Shown here: piece after piece, positions 6,511 to 12,446 of the stretch
How the letters are laid out: each line of letters opens with the position of its first letter
Position numbering within the stretch: position 1 is the stretch's first letter
Origin: an uncultured Methylococcaceae bacterium
GTDB taxonomy: Bacteria; Pseudomonadota; Gammaproteobacteria; Methylococcales; Methylococcaceae
Length of the DNA: 12,446 nucleotides
Direction: 5' to 3'
NCBI GenBank assembly: GCA_903910005.1
Contig: CAIVXW010000318.1
Span: 1 to 12,446 of the forward strand
Notes under the pieces: generated by a model
What the model was told of the DNA's origin: nothing
Seen by the model: the letters and a program-made list of their open reading frames with translations, nothing else
Database searches by the model: none
Translations under genes and position numbers: made by a program

Positions 6511-7820
6511 GACGACACGCCCAGCCGGTATTCAGCCGAGCGGGCGTGGGCCGTCAGCCCTTCGCCCCGTGCCAGTAGCGAGGCCGTGGCGGCCAGGGTG
6601 TTGGCACCGGCCGGTGAGCAATGGATGAGGCTGGAGCGTTTCTGGAAATCATACACGCCGAGTGGCGAGGAGAAGCGGGCGGTTCCTGACGTCGGCAATA
6701 CGTGGTTAGGCCCGGCGCAGTAATCACCCAGTGCCTCTGCCGTATGATGGCCCATGAAAATGGCCCCGGCATTGCGAACCTTTACCACCAGGCTTTCCGG
6801 GTCGGTAACGGCCAGTTCCAGGTGTTCGGGTGCAATCCGGTTAACCACCGTGATCGCATCGTCCAGATCCCTGACCTTGATCAGGCCACCCCGTCGCTCC
6901 AGCGACATCCGGATCACGTCAGCCCGCTCCAGGGTTGGCAGCAGTGTGCGGATACTGGCTTCCACCGCATCCAGGTGGGTCTGATCCGGACTGATGAGAA
7001 TTGACTGGGCGTCTTCGTCGTGTTCGGCCTGGGAGAACAGATCCATCGCCAGCCAGTCAGGGTTCAGGCTGCCATCGCTGACCACCAGAATCTCCGAGGG
7101 GCCGGCCACCATGTCGATGCCGACCTGACCGAAAACCTGTTTCTTGGCGGTTGCCACATAAATGTTGCCAGGCCCTACAATTTTATCGACCCCTGGAATC
7201 GTGCGGGTGCCGTATGCCAGTGCTGCCACTGCCTGGGCACCGCCGATGGTAAACACCCGGTCGACCCCGGCCAGCCAGGCAGCGGCCAGCACCCAGGTGT
7301 TGGTCTGGCCGTCCGGGGTGGGTACCACCATGATGATTTCAGGCACACCCGCCACCCGGGCCGGTATGACGTTCATCAATACCGAGGAAGGATAGGCCGC
7401 CTTGCCACCGGGGACATACACCCCAACCCGATCCAGCGGTGTAACCTGCTGACCCAGTACGGTGCCATCGGCTTCGGTGTAACGCCACGATTGCAGTTTC
7501 TGGTGTTCGGCGTGCTGACGGATGCGGTTGGCCGCCGTGGTCAGGGCCGTTGCCGAGGCCGTATCCAGCGAATCCCACGCCGCCTTGAGGCGTTGCGGTG
7601 ACAGTTCCAGTTGGGTGGCAGAGGTGACACGGTGCCGGTCGAAGCGTTCGGTATAGTCGATCAGGGCTGGATCGCCCGCCTGACGAACATCCGCAATAAT
7701 GGAAGCAACCTGTTGCTCTACCTGGATACCGGTTGTGGCAGAGAAGGCAAGCAGGCGTGTCAACCGCCGGTCAAAATCGTCTGACTGGCTGTCCAGACGG
7801 GTCAGGGCGAGGGAAATCAT
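6507..7820 (-). CDS. hisD: HisD, histidinol dehydrogenase
   Basis: HisD is the zinc enzyme that oxidises L-histidinol to L-histidine in two NAD-dependent steps, the end of the pathway. The protein is 437 residues, the usual length. The family signature around IVGPGNIYVATAKKQVFG is intact. Zinc ligands Q264 and H267 lie in SQAEHD, the catalytic pair E332-H333 in APEHLEL, a third ligand in GDYCAGPNHVLPT, and the last histidine in LTAHARSAEYR near the C terminus. The frame is open beyond 7820 into hisG, but the ATG at 7820 overlaps the hisG stop as ATGA and gives the normal N terminus (MISLALTRLDSQ), so I chose it. The stop in turn overlaps the hisC start. Confidence 0.97.
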   Translation of the reverse strand: MISLALTRLDSQSDDFDRRLTRLLAFSATTGIQVEQQVASIIADVRQAGDPALIDYTERFDRHRVTSATQLELSPQRLKAAWDSLDTASATALTTAANRIRQHAEHQKLQSWRYTEADGTVLGQQVTPLDRVGVYVPGGKAAYPSSVLMNVIPARVAGVPEIIMVVPTPDGQTNTWVLAAAWLAGVDRVFTIGGAQAVAALAYGTRTIPGVDKIVGPGNIYVATAKKQVFGQVGIDMVAGPSEILVVSDGSLNPDWLAMDLFSQAEHDEDAQSILISPDQTHLDAVEASIRTLLPTLERADVIRMSLERRGGLIKVRDLDDAITVVNRIAPEHLELAVTDPESLVVKVRNAGAIFMGHHTAEALGDYCAGPNHVLPTSGTARFSSPLGVYDFQKRSSLIHCSPAGANTLAATASLLARGEGLTAHARSAEYRLGVSS

Positions 7821-8470
7821 GGTTGGATGCTCCTGCCAGCATGGCTGGCGACAGTTTGGCTGATTGCCGTGATGAAACGGCTGATGGCCGTGTGTTTCAT
7901 TTTCATGGCGGCCTTGTTGACCACCAGCCGACTGCTGACCTGCATGATGAGATCGCGGGCCTCCAGTCCATTGGCCTTGAGGGTGTTGCCGGTATCGACC
8001 ACATCGACGATGCAATCGGCCAGACCGACCAGCGGAGCCAGTTCCATCGAGCCGTACAGCTTGATGATTTCGGCCTGGATGCCATGACGGGCAAAGTAGC
8101 GATGGGCCGTCTTGACATACTTGGTGGCGACTCGCGGTCGTCCTCCGCTGAGCGGGTCGGGAGCACCGACCCGGGCGGCAGTCATCAGACGGCAGCAGGC
8201 GATGCCCAGATCCAGTGGTTCATACAGGCCGGTGGCCTCGTATTCTTCCAGTACGTCCTTGCCGGCGATACCCATGTCCGCCGCCCCGTATTCAACATAG
8301 GTAGGGACATCGGTTGCCCGGATGACCAGTAACTGGAAGTCCGGATTCAGGGTGGGCAGGATGAGTTTGCGGCTTTTGTCGGGGCATACGGCGGGTTCCA
8401 GTCCCAGTGCCTTCAGCAACGGGACGGTTTCGTCGTAAATGCGACCTTTGGATACGGCCAGGGTGAGCAT
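7817..8470 (-). CDS. hisG: HisG, ATP phosphoribosyltransferase, short form
   Basis: HisG joins ATP and PRPP to make phosphoribosyl-ATP, the first committed step of histidine synthesis. The 217-residue length marks the short form (HisG-S), which lacks the C-terminal regulatory domain and in known cases works as a complex with HisZ, a HisRS-like protein. Visible motifs are SKGRIYDE near the N terminus, the YGAADMGIAGKDVLEE segment, and the PRPP-binding VDVVDTGNT (155-163) followed by LKANGLE. No hisZ is in this window, so it should be elsewhere. The gene starts 19 bases after the murA stop and overlaps hisD by ATGA. With this gene split off from the rest of the his pathway, feedback control by histidine would depend on HisZ. 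Confidence 0.96.
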   Translation of the reverse strand: MLTLAVSKGRIYDETVPLLKALGLEPAVCPDKSRKLILPTLNPDFQLLVIRATDVPTYVEYGAADMGIAGKDVLEEYEATGLYEPLDLGIACCRLMTAARVGAPDPLSGGRPRVATKYVKTAHRYFARHGIQAEIIKLYGSMELAPLVGLADCIVDVVDTGNTLKANGLEARDLIMQVSSRLVVNKAAMKMKHTAISRFITAISQTVASHAGRSIQP

Positions 8471-8489
8471 GTCAAGTTACCGGCTGAGG

Positions 8490-9755
8490 TTAGTGGGGTA
8501 CCCGTCTGATCTCGGCCCCCAACTGGGAGAGTTTTTCCTCGATACATTCGTAGCCCCGGTCAATGTGATAGATGCGGTCGACCACCGTCTGGCCTTCGGC
8601 CACCAGGCCGGCCAGAACCAGGCTGGCCGAGGCACGCAGGTCGGTGGCCATGACCGGTGCAGCGGTGAGCCCCTGCCGACCGCGAATGATGGCCGTATTG
8701 GATTCCAGCGCAATGTCGGCCCCCATGCGTTGCATCTCCTGGACGTGCATGAACCGGTTCTCGAAGACGGTTTCAGTGATGACGCCCACACCGTCAGCCA
8801 CGCTGTTCATGGCGGTAAACTGGGCCTGCATATCGGTGGGAAAGGCCGGATAAGGGGCCGTACGCAGTGAAACCGACAACGGACGGCGTCCGTGCATGTC
8901 CAGTTCGATGGTGGAATCGGTGGTGGTGATGTCGGCACCGGCCTCTTTCAGTTTGAACAGGACGGCATCCAGCAGGTCGGGGCGGGTGTTCTTCAGGCGT
9001 ACCTTGCCACCGGTCATGGCAGCGGCGACCAGATAGGTGCCTGTTTCGATGCGATCCGGCAGGATACTGTAGTGGGCACCCTGCCCGGACAGGGCGGTGA
9101 CGCCCTCGATTTCGATGATGTCGGTTCCGGCACCGTGAATTTTGGCCCCCATGGCATTGAGGAAATTGGCCAGGTCGACCACTTCCGGTTCACGGGCAGC
9201 ATTTTCGATCAGGGTGGTGCCATCGGCCAGGGCAGCCGCCATGACCAGGTTTTCGGTGCCGGTCACGGTCACCATGTCCAGCACGATGCGGCAGCCCCTG
9301 AGCCGTTTGGCCTCGGCATGGATGTAACCGTTCCTGACATGAATGTCCGCCCCCATGGCGGCCAGCCCCTGCAAATGCAGGTTGACCGGACGACTGCCAA
9401 TGGCACAGCCCCCGGGCAGGGAGACTTCGGCCTTGCCAAACCGGCTGAGCAACGGTCCCAGCACCAGGATGGAGGCCCGCATGGTTCTGACCAGTTCGTA
9501 AGGGGCGAAAAAATTGGTGATGGTGCCGGTGTCGATTTCAATGTTGAGCTTCTCGTCCACCACCAGATGAACCCCCATGCGCCCGAGCAGTTCCATGGTG
9601 GTGGTGATGTCCTGCAGGTGCGGCACATTGCCGATGACGATGGGTGTTTCTGACAGAAGGGCGGCAGCCAGTATGGGCAGGGCGGCATTTTTGGCACCGG
9701 AGATGCGTAGCTCCCCGTGCAGGGGGTTGCCGCCGGTGATGATGAGTTTATCCAT
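8490..9755 (-). CDS. murA: MurA, UDP-N-acetylglucosamine 1-carboxyvinyltransferase
   Basis: MurA transfers enolpyruvate from PEP to UDP-GlcNAc in the cytosol, the first committed step of peptidoglycan synthesis. The 421-residue protein has the full two-domain fold signatures: SGAKNAALP with K22-N23 near the N terminus, the active-site loop LPGGCAIGSRPV with C117 (equivalent of C115 in E. coli), and the general-base aspartate D308 in FPTD. Because the loop residue is Cys, not Asp, the enzyme is predicted to be the fosfomycin-sensitive type. It lies 41 bases after mlaB and 19 before hisG, the usual gammaproteobacterial neighbours, but the small BolA-like gene ibaG that often precedes murA is absent. 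No strong Shine-Dalgarno is seen upstream. Confidence 0.97.
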   Translation of the reverse strand: MDKLIITGGNPLHGELRISGAKNAALPILAAALLSETPIVIGNVPHLQDITTTMELLGRMGVHLVVDEKLNIEIDTGTITNFFAPYELVRTMRASILVLGPLLSRFGKAEVSLPGGCAIGSRPVNLHLQGLAAMGADIHVRNGYIHAEAKRLRGCRIVLDMVTVTGTENLVMAAALADGTTLIENAAREPEVVDLANFLNAMGAKIHGAGTDIIEIEGVTALSGQGAHYSILPDRIETGTYLVAAAMTGGKVRLKNTRPDLLDAVLFKLKEAGADITTTDSTIELDMHGRRPLSVSLRTAPYPAFPTDMQAQFTAMNSVADGVGVITETVFENRFMHVQEMQRMGADIALESNTAIIRGRQGLTAAPVMATDLRASASLVLAGLVAEGQTVVDRIYHIDRGYECIEEKLSQLGAEIRRVPH

Positions 9756-9796
9756 GGGTTGTCTGAAAATGGGGGTATGAATTGAAGGAGACGTAC

Positions 9797-10132
9797 TCAG
9801 GCAGGCGGTATTTGCAGCAAGTCCGCCACCCCGCCTACCCGGGCCATGGCTTTTAACTGGTCAGGGCAGCGGGTGTAGCGGATTGAAATACCGGCCTGAT
9901 GGGCCTGGCGTCGCCACTCCAGCAGAAGCCCTACACCCACGCTGTCACCCTTTACGATGCCGGAGAGGTCAAATTCCAGCGAGCGGTTTTTTTTGAACAG
10001 GCGGGCCGTTTTGTCGAGGGCCGATTGCGCCGTGGCCAGCGTCAAATCACCCTCCAGGGCATAGCAACCCCGATCGGTTTCAAGGAAACTGAAAAAGCCC
10101 GCCTGCCGCGACACCGGGGCGTTGTGACTCAT
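9797..10132 (-). CDS. mlaB: MlaB-like STAS domain protein
   Basis: This 111-residue protein is a single STAS domain. MlaB is the cytosolic subunit that binds the MlaF ATPase and stabilises or activates the MlaFEDB lipid transporter. The core DLSGIVKGDSVGVGLLLEW (55-73) is the helix-start loop conserved in the family; S64 stands where other STAS proteins have the conserved Ser/Thr. The N-terminal beta-strand region YALEGDLT precedes it. The ATG overlaps the mlaD stop as ATGA, which fixes the start and couples translation. In the familiar cluster mlaC lies between mlaD and mlaB; here nothing separates them. Identity as MlaB depends on position and domain together, since STAS domains alone are not specific. 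Confidence 0.88.
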   Translation of the reverse strand: MSHNAPVSRQAGFFSFLETDRGCYALEGDLTLATAQSALDKTARLFKKNRSLEFDLSGIVKGDSVGVGLLLEWRRQAHQAGISIRYTRCPDQLKAMARVGGVADLLQIPPA

Positions 10133-10644
10133 TCTCCGGCTCCGTCAGACCCCTTGGCACTGCCGGTTTTGGCAGCCCCCTCCCCTTCCGCCTTGCTGAA
10201 CAGGAAGCGGCTGATCATTTGTTCCAGCACAAACGCTGACTGGGTCAGTTCAAGCGGATCACCGTCCTTGAGGTATTCATCCGCCCCACCGGGACTCAGA
10301 CCGACATATTGCTCACCCAGCAGACCGGAGGTCAGTATGCTGGCACTGGTATCGACCGGCAAACGGGAATAGGCCGGTTCTATCTGCATCTCCACCACGG
10401 CCTGGTAACTTTGCTGGTCATAACCGATATGGCTGACCCGTCCGATGGTGACACCGGCAATCGAGACCGGCGCACGCACCCTCAGGGCACCGATGTTCTC
10501 AAAGCGGGCGGTGAGTTTGTAACTTTTCTGATCCGGGGTGAACTCCGCCAGATTGCTGACCTGCAGTGCCAGGAACAACAAGGCCAGCAGCCCCAGTGCG
10601 ATAAAAAAACCTACCCATATTTCAAGCAGGCGGGATGTTTGCAT
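10129..10644 (-). CDS. mlaD: MlaD, MCE-domain substrate-binding subunit of lipid transporter
   Basis: MlaD is a periplasmic MCE protein anchored in the inner membrane; its hexameric ring sits on MlaE and forms the lipid path of the MlaFEDB complex. The 171-residue protein has one transmembrane helix (about residues 6-28, starting LLEIWVGFFIALGLLALLFL) and one MCE domain (about 40-118), with FENIGALRVRAPVSIAGVTI and SGLLGEQYVGLSPG as the best signatures. The tail is low-complexity, rich in Gly, Ala, Ser and Lys. The frame is open to 10686, but the ATG at 10644 overlaps the mlaE stop by one base (TGATG) and gives the typical MQTSRLLEIWVG start. The stop overlaps mlaB. Confidence 0.95.
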   Translation of the reverse strand: MQTSRLLEIWVGFFIALGLLALLFLALQVSNLAEFTPDQKSYKLTARFENIGALRVRAPVSIAGVTIGRVSHIGYDQQSYQAVVEMQIEPAYSRLPVDTSASILTSGLLGEQYVGLSPGGADEYLKDGDPLELTQSAFVLEQMISRFLFSKAEGEGAAKTGSAKGSDGAGE

Positions 10645-11426
10645 CAGGTATCTCCGAACATTAATGCGGTCAGTATGAAATCCCAACCCAGGACGGCAAA
10701 CGCCGAGTAGACCACCGAGCGGGTGGTGGCACGACTGACCCCCTCTGCCGTGGGTATGGCGTCGTACCCTTCAAATACGGCAATCCAGGTAACGACCACA
10801 CCGAACACCAGGCTCTTGATGACCCCGTTGAGGATATCGTCGTAAAAATCAATCCGGGCGTGCATCTGTGCCCAGAAGGCACCTTCGTCAACACCGAGCA
10901 ACCGCACCCCGACGAAGTAGCCACCAAAAACCCCGACCACACTGAACACCGAGGCCAGCAGCGGCAGGGACAGGCAACCGGCTATAAAACGCGGAGCGAC
11001 GATGCGCCAGAGTGGATCGACCGCCATCATTTCCATGCCGGAAAGCTGGTCGGTGGCTTTCATCAGGCCGATTTCTGCGGTCAGGGCTGAACCGGCCCGC
11101 CCGGAAAACAACAGGGCCGTGACCACAGGCCCCAGTTCCCGCACCAGCGAGGCCGCCACCATGACCCCCAGCGTCTGCTCCGCACCAAAATCCGAGAGTA
11201 CGTTGAACCCCTGCAGACCCAGTACCATGCCAACAAAGAAACCGGATACGCTGACCAGCAGCAGTGTCAACACCCCCAGGGAATGCAGTTGATTGACCAC
11301 CAGCCCCGGACGTCGCAGCAGTTCCGGCATACCGGCCAGCACATGGAGCATGAACAGGTTGGCACGTCCCAGCTTTCTCAGGCTGTTGAGGGTAATGCGC
11401 CCGGGAATCTGCAGAAAATCTAGCAT
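10644..11426 (-). CDS. mlaE: MlaE, permease of phospholipid ABC transporter
   Basis: MlaE is the inner-membrane permease (MlaE/YrbE family) of the Mla system that keeps outer-membrane lipid asymmetry. The 260-residue protein has an N-terminal interfacial helix and about five membrane helices. Family signatures include SVSGFFVGMVLGLQG, the conserved LVRELGPVVTALLFSGRAGS segment, AEIGLMKATDQLSGMEMM (the cytosolic coupling region that contacts MlaF) and the C-terminal TAEGVSRATTRSVVYS. Length is standard. Its ATG overlaps the end of mlaF by seven bases and its stop overlaps the mlaD start by one, so the three genes are almost certainly co-transcribed. Confidence 0.96.
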   Translation of the reverse strand: MLDFLQIPGRITLNSLRKLGRANLFMLHVLAGMPELLRRPGLVVNQLHSLGVLTLLLVSVSGFFVGMVLGLQGFNVLSDFGAEQTLGVMVAASLVRELGPVVTALLFSGRAGSALTAEIGLMKATDQLSGMEMMAVDPLWRIVAPRFIAGCLSLPLLASVFSVVGVFGGYFVGVRLLGVDEGAFWAQMHARIDFYDDILNGVIKSLVFGVVVTWIAVFEGYDAIPTAEGVSRATTRSVVYSAFAVLGWDFILTALMFGDT

Positions 11427-12253
11427 GGGTGGTGAAGGTCGGCTGTTAGCAAATCGTCCGCATAAGGCGGAGCCGGGTAATGAAACGGAACCGGGCCGTC
11501 GGCATCTCCGTGCAGGAATTGCCGTATCCAGGGTGAATCCGAATGATCCAGGCTGGCCGGTGTTCCCTGGCCAATCACCCGGCCACCGGAGATGAGGTAG
11601 ACATAATCCGCGATTGAGGCCGTTTCCTTGACGTCATGCGACACGACGATGCTGGTCAGCCCCAGTTCCTGGTTAAGGTCATGAATCAGCTTGACCAGAA
11701 TCCCCATGGAGATGGGATCCTGCCCGGTAAAAGGCTCATCGTACATTACCACGGCCGGATCCAGGGCAATGGCCCGGGCCAGAGCCACCCGCCGGGCCAT
11801 GCCACCGGACAACTGGCTGGGCATGAGGTGACGCGCCCCCCGCAAGCCCACCGCGTGCAGTTTCATCAGAACCAGCACCCGGATCAGTGATTCAGGTAAA
11901 CGGGTGTGTTCGCGCAAGGGGAAAGCCACGTTGTCGAATACGTTGAGATCCGTCAGGAGGGCACCGGTCTGAAACAACATGCCCATGCGCTTTCTGAGTT
12001 CGTACAGTTTGCGGGTGGGCAGTTGGTGAACCATTTGCCCATCGACCTGGACGGAACCGCTGTCCGGTTTCAACTGCCCCCCGATCAGACGCAGCAGGGT
12101 GGTTTTCCCGGTGCCACTGGGACCCATGATGGCGGTTACCCGCCCTGCCGGAATATCGAGATCAATGCCGTCGAAAATGACCCGATCACCGCGCCTGAAG
12201 ACCAGGTTCCGGATGGAAATGAAGACTTGTGCGTCAGGAAAATCGCCCGTCAT
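11420..12253 (-). CDS. mlaF: MlaF, ATP-binding subunit of phospholipid ABC transporter
   Basis: MlaF is the cytosolic ATPase that powers MlaE-MlaD. The 277-residue protein is a complete ABC domain: Walker A GPSGTGKTT (44-52, K50), Q-loop LFQTGALL with Q95, signature LSGGMARR (148-155), Walker B VVMYDEPFTGQDP with E173 and the switch histidine H206 in VVSHDVKE. The extended C-terminal tail (RQFLHGDADGPVPFHYP and on) is typical of MlaF, where it contacts the neighbouring ATPase and MlaB, and separates it from generic ABC ATPases. The ATG at 12253 gives the expected N terminus, but no clear Shine-Dalgarno is visible before it. It is the first gene of the minus-strand block, about 30 bases from a candidate transcription start. 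Confidence 0.96.
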   Translation of the reverse strand: MTGDFPDAQVFISIRNLVFRRGDRVIFDGIDLDIPAGRVTAIMGPSGTGKTTLLRLIGGQLKPDSGSVQVDGQMVHQLPTRKLYELRKRMGMLFQTGALLTDLNVFDNVAFPLREHTRLPESLIRVLVLMKLHAVGLRGARHLMPSQLSGGMARRVALARAIALDPAVVMYDEPFTGQDPISMGILVKLIHDLNQELGLTSIVVSHDVKETASIADYVYLISGGRVIGQGTPASLDHSDSPWIRQFLHGDADGPVPFHYPAPPYADDLLTADLHHPC

Positions 12254-12288
12254 GCGTGACTGTATGCCGACCGGTTGGAAAGCGGGGT

Positions 12289-12317
12289 ATTTTCACTGTC
12301 ATCGGGTGTACAGTCAA
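12289..12317 (-). promoter_or_regulatory. Candidate sigma-70 promoter for the mlaF operon
   Basis: On the minus strand TTGACT (12317-12312, five of six matches to the -35 consensus) is followed after 17 bases by GAAAAT (12294-12289, four of six matches to the -10). Transcription would start near 12282 and leave a leader of about 30 bases before the mlaF ATG. The -35 lies in a small inverted repeat, CAGTC-N7-GACTG (12311-12327). Spacing is ideal, but such matches occur by chance and no data confirm it. Confidence 0.45.
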
Positions 12318-12360
12318 CTTGAGACTGCATGGCGGCAACATTCGCCCGCGATGATGATGG

Positions 12361-12446
12361 TCGGTGGATGCGCTTCGCATCGGTGGATGCGCTTCGCATC
12401 GGTGGATGCGCTTCAAATCGGTGGATGCGCTTCGCTTATCCACCCT
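12361..12446. repeat. Tandem 19-bp half units ending in a REP-like palindrome
   Basis: Four 19-bp units begin at 12361, 12380, 12399 and 12418. The first two are identical (TCGGTGGATGCGCTTCGCA); the third ends CAAA and the fourth ends CGCT. The fourth continues into TATCCACC, so that GGTGGAT (12420-12426) pairs with ATCCACC (12438-12444) around a GC-TTC-GC core, an imperfect hairpin. The first three lack the right arm. Similar GGTGGAT...ATCCACC palindromes are scattered between genes of many proteobacteria. The repeat reaches the window edge and may continue. Open frames across it look like by-products of the repeat. Confidence 0.8.

Noticed and set aside
7020..7601. Plus-strand open frame opposite hisD
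   Set aside because: It covers the conserved hisD signature on the other strand, and its product looks like an antisense translation rich in Gly, His and Arg.
8892..9653. 253-codon plus-strand frame opposite murA
   Set aside because: The murA frame is complete with active-site residues; the plus-strand product is Gly/Asp/Gln-rich without any known motif.
12234..12443. Small minus-strand frame over the repeat array and mlaF leader
   Set aside because: Its N-terminal RSAST-type repeats are simply the translated 19-bp units, and it overlaps the candidate mlaF promoter and start.

Overview
The window reads as a piece of a gammaproteobacterial chromosome, moderately GC-rich, with nearly all of it coding. 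The best taxonomic clue is the gene order mlaF-mlaE-mlaD-mlaB-murA-hisG-hisD-hisC on the minus strand. The Mla lipid-transport genes joined to murA, and murA joined to hisGDC, are typical of non-enteric Gammaproteobacteria. I cannot name a genus. Codon use and composition look even throughout, and I see no prophage, IS element, CRISPR array, tRNA or rRNA.

Left part (1-4651). A partial minus-strand gene runs off the left edge and looks like the start of a GAF-type signalling protein. It is divided from a plus-strand run of three genes by a 180-bp divergent intergenic region (178-357) that holds two perfect palindromes (17 bp and 14 bp), probably regulator-binding sites. The plus-strand genes are a stand-alone histidine phosphotransfer (HPt) protein, AmpD (cytosolic 1,6-anhydro-MurNAc-peptide amidase of peptidoglycan recycling) and a large SWIM-type zinc-finger SNF2/HepA-family ATPase. 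HPt stop and ampD start touch directly, so translation of the two is probably coupled.

Right part (4672-12253). This is a tightly packed minus-strand gene block read right to left. mlaF, mlaE, mlaD and mlaB encode the inner-membrane ABC complex that moves phospholipid between the outer and inner membranes. murA encodes the first committed step of peptidoglycan synthesis. hisG, hisD and hisC encode three histidine-biosynthesis enzymes. The block ends with a DUF2959 coiled-coil protein. Most junctions overlap by 1-7 bases (mlaF/E, mlaE/D, mlaD/B, hisG/D, hisD/C), which fits an operon; a candidate sigma-70 promoter lies just upstream of mlaF. Two genes often found in this cluster are absent: mlaC (periplasmic lipid carrier, expected between mlaD and mlaB) and the BolA-like ibaG (expected before murA). 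The plus and minus blocks converge at about 4651-4672, where an inverted repeat could form a hairpin.

Right edge (12361-12446). Three copies of a 19-bp half unit lie in tandem with a fourth copy that completes a GGTGGAT...ATCCACC palindrome, a REP-like repeat.

Overall the window is mostly conserved housekeeping sequence. The points most worth a second look are the two palindromes, the orphan HPt gene fused in an operon to ampD and a SWIM-SNF2 ATPase, the missing mlaC and ibaG, a DUF2959 protein without the usual lipoprotein signal, and the terminal repeat. I found no clear new defence or mobile system.
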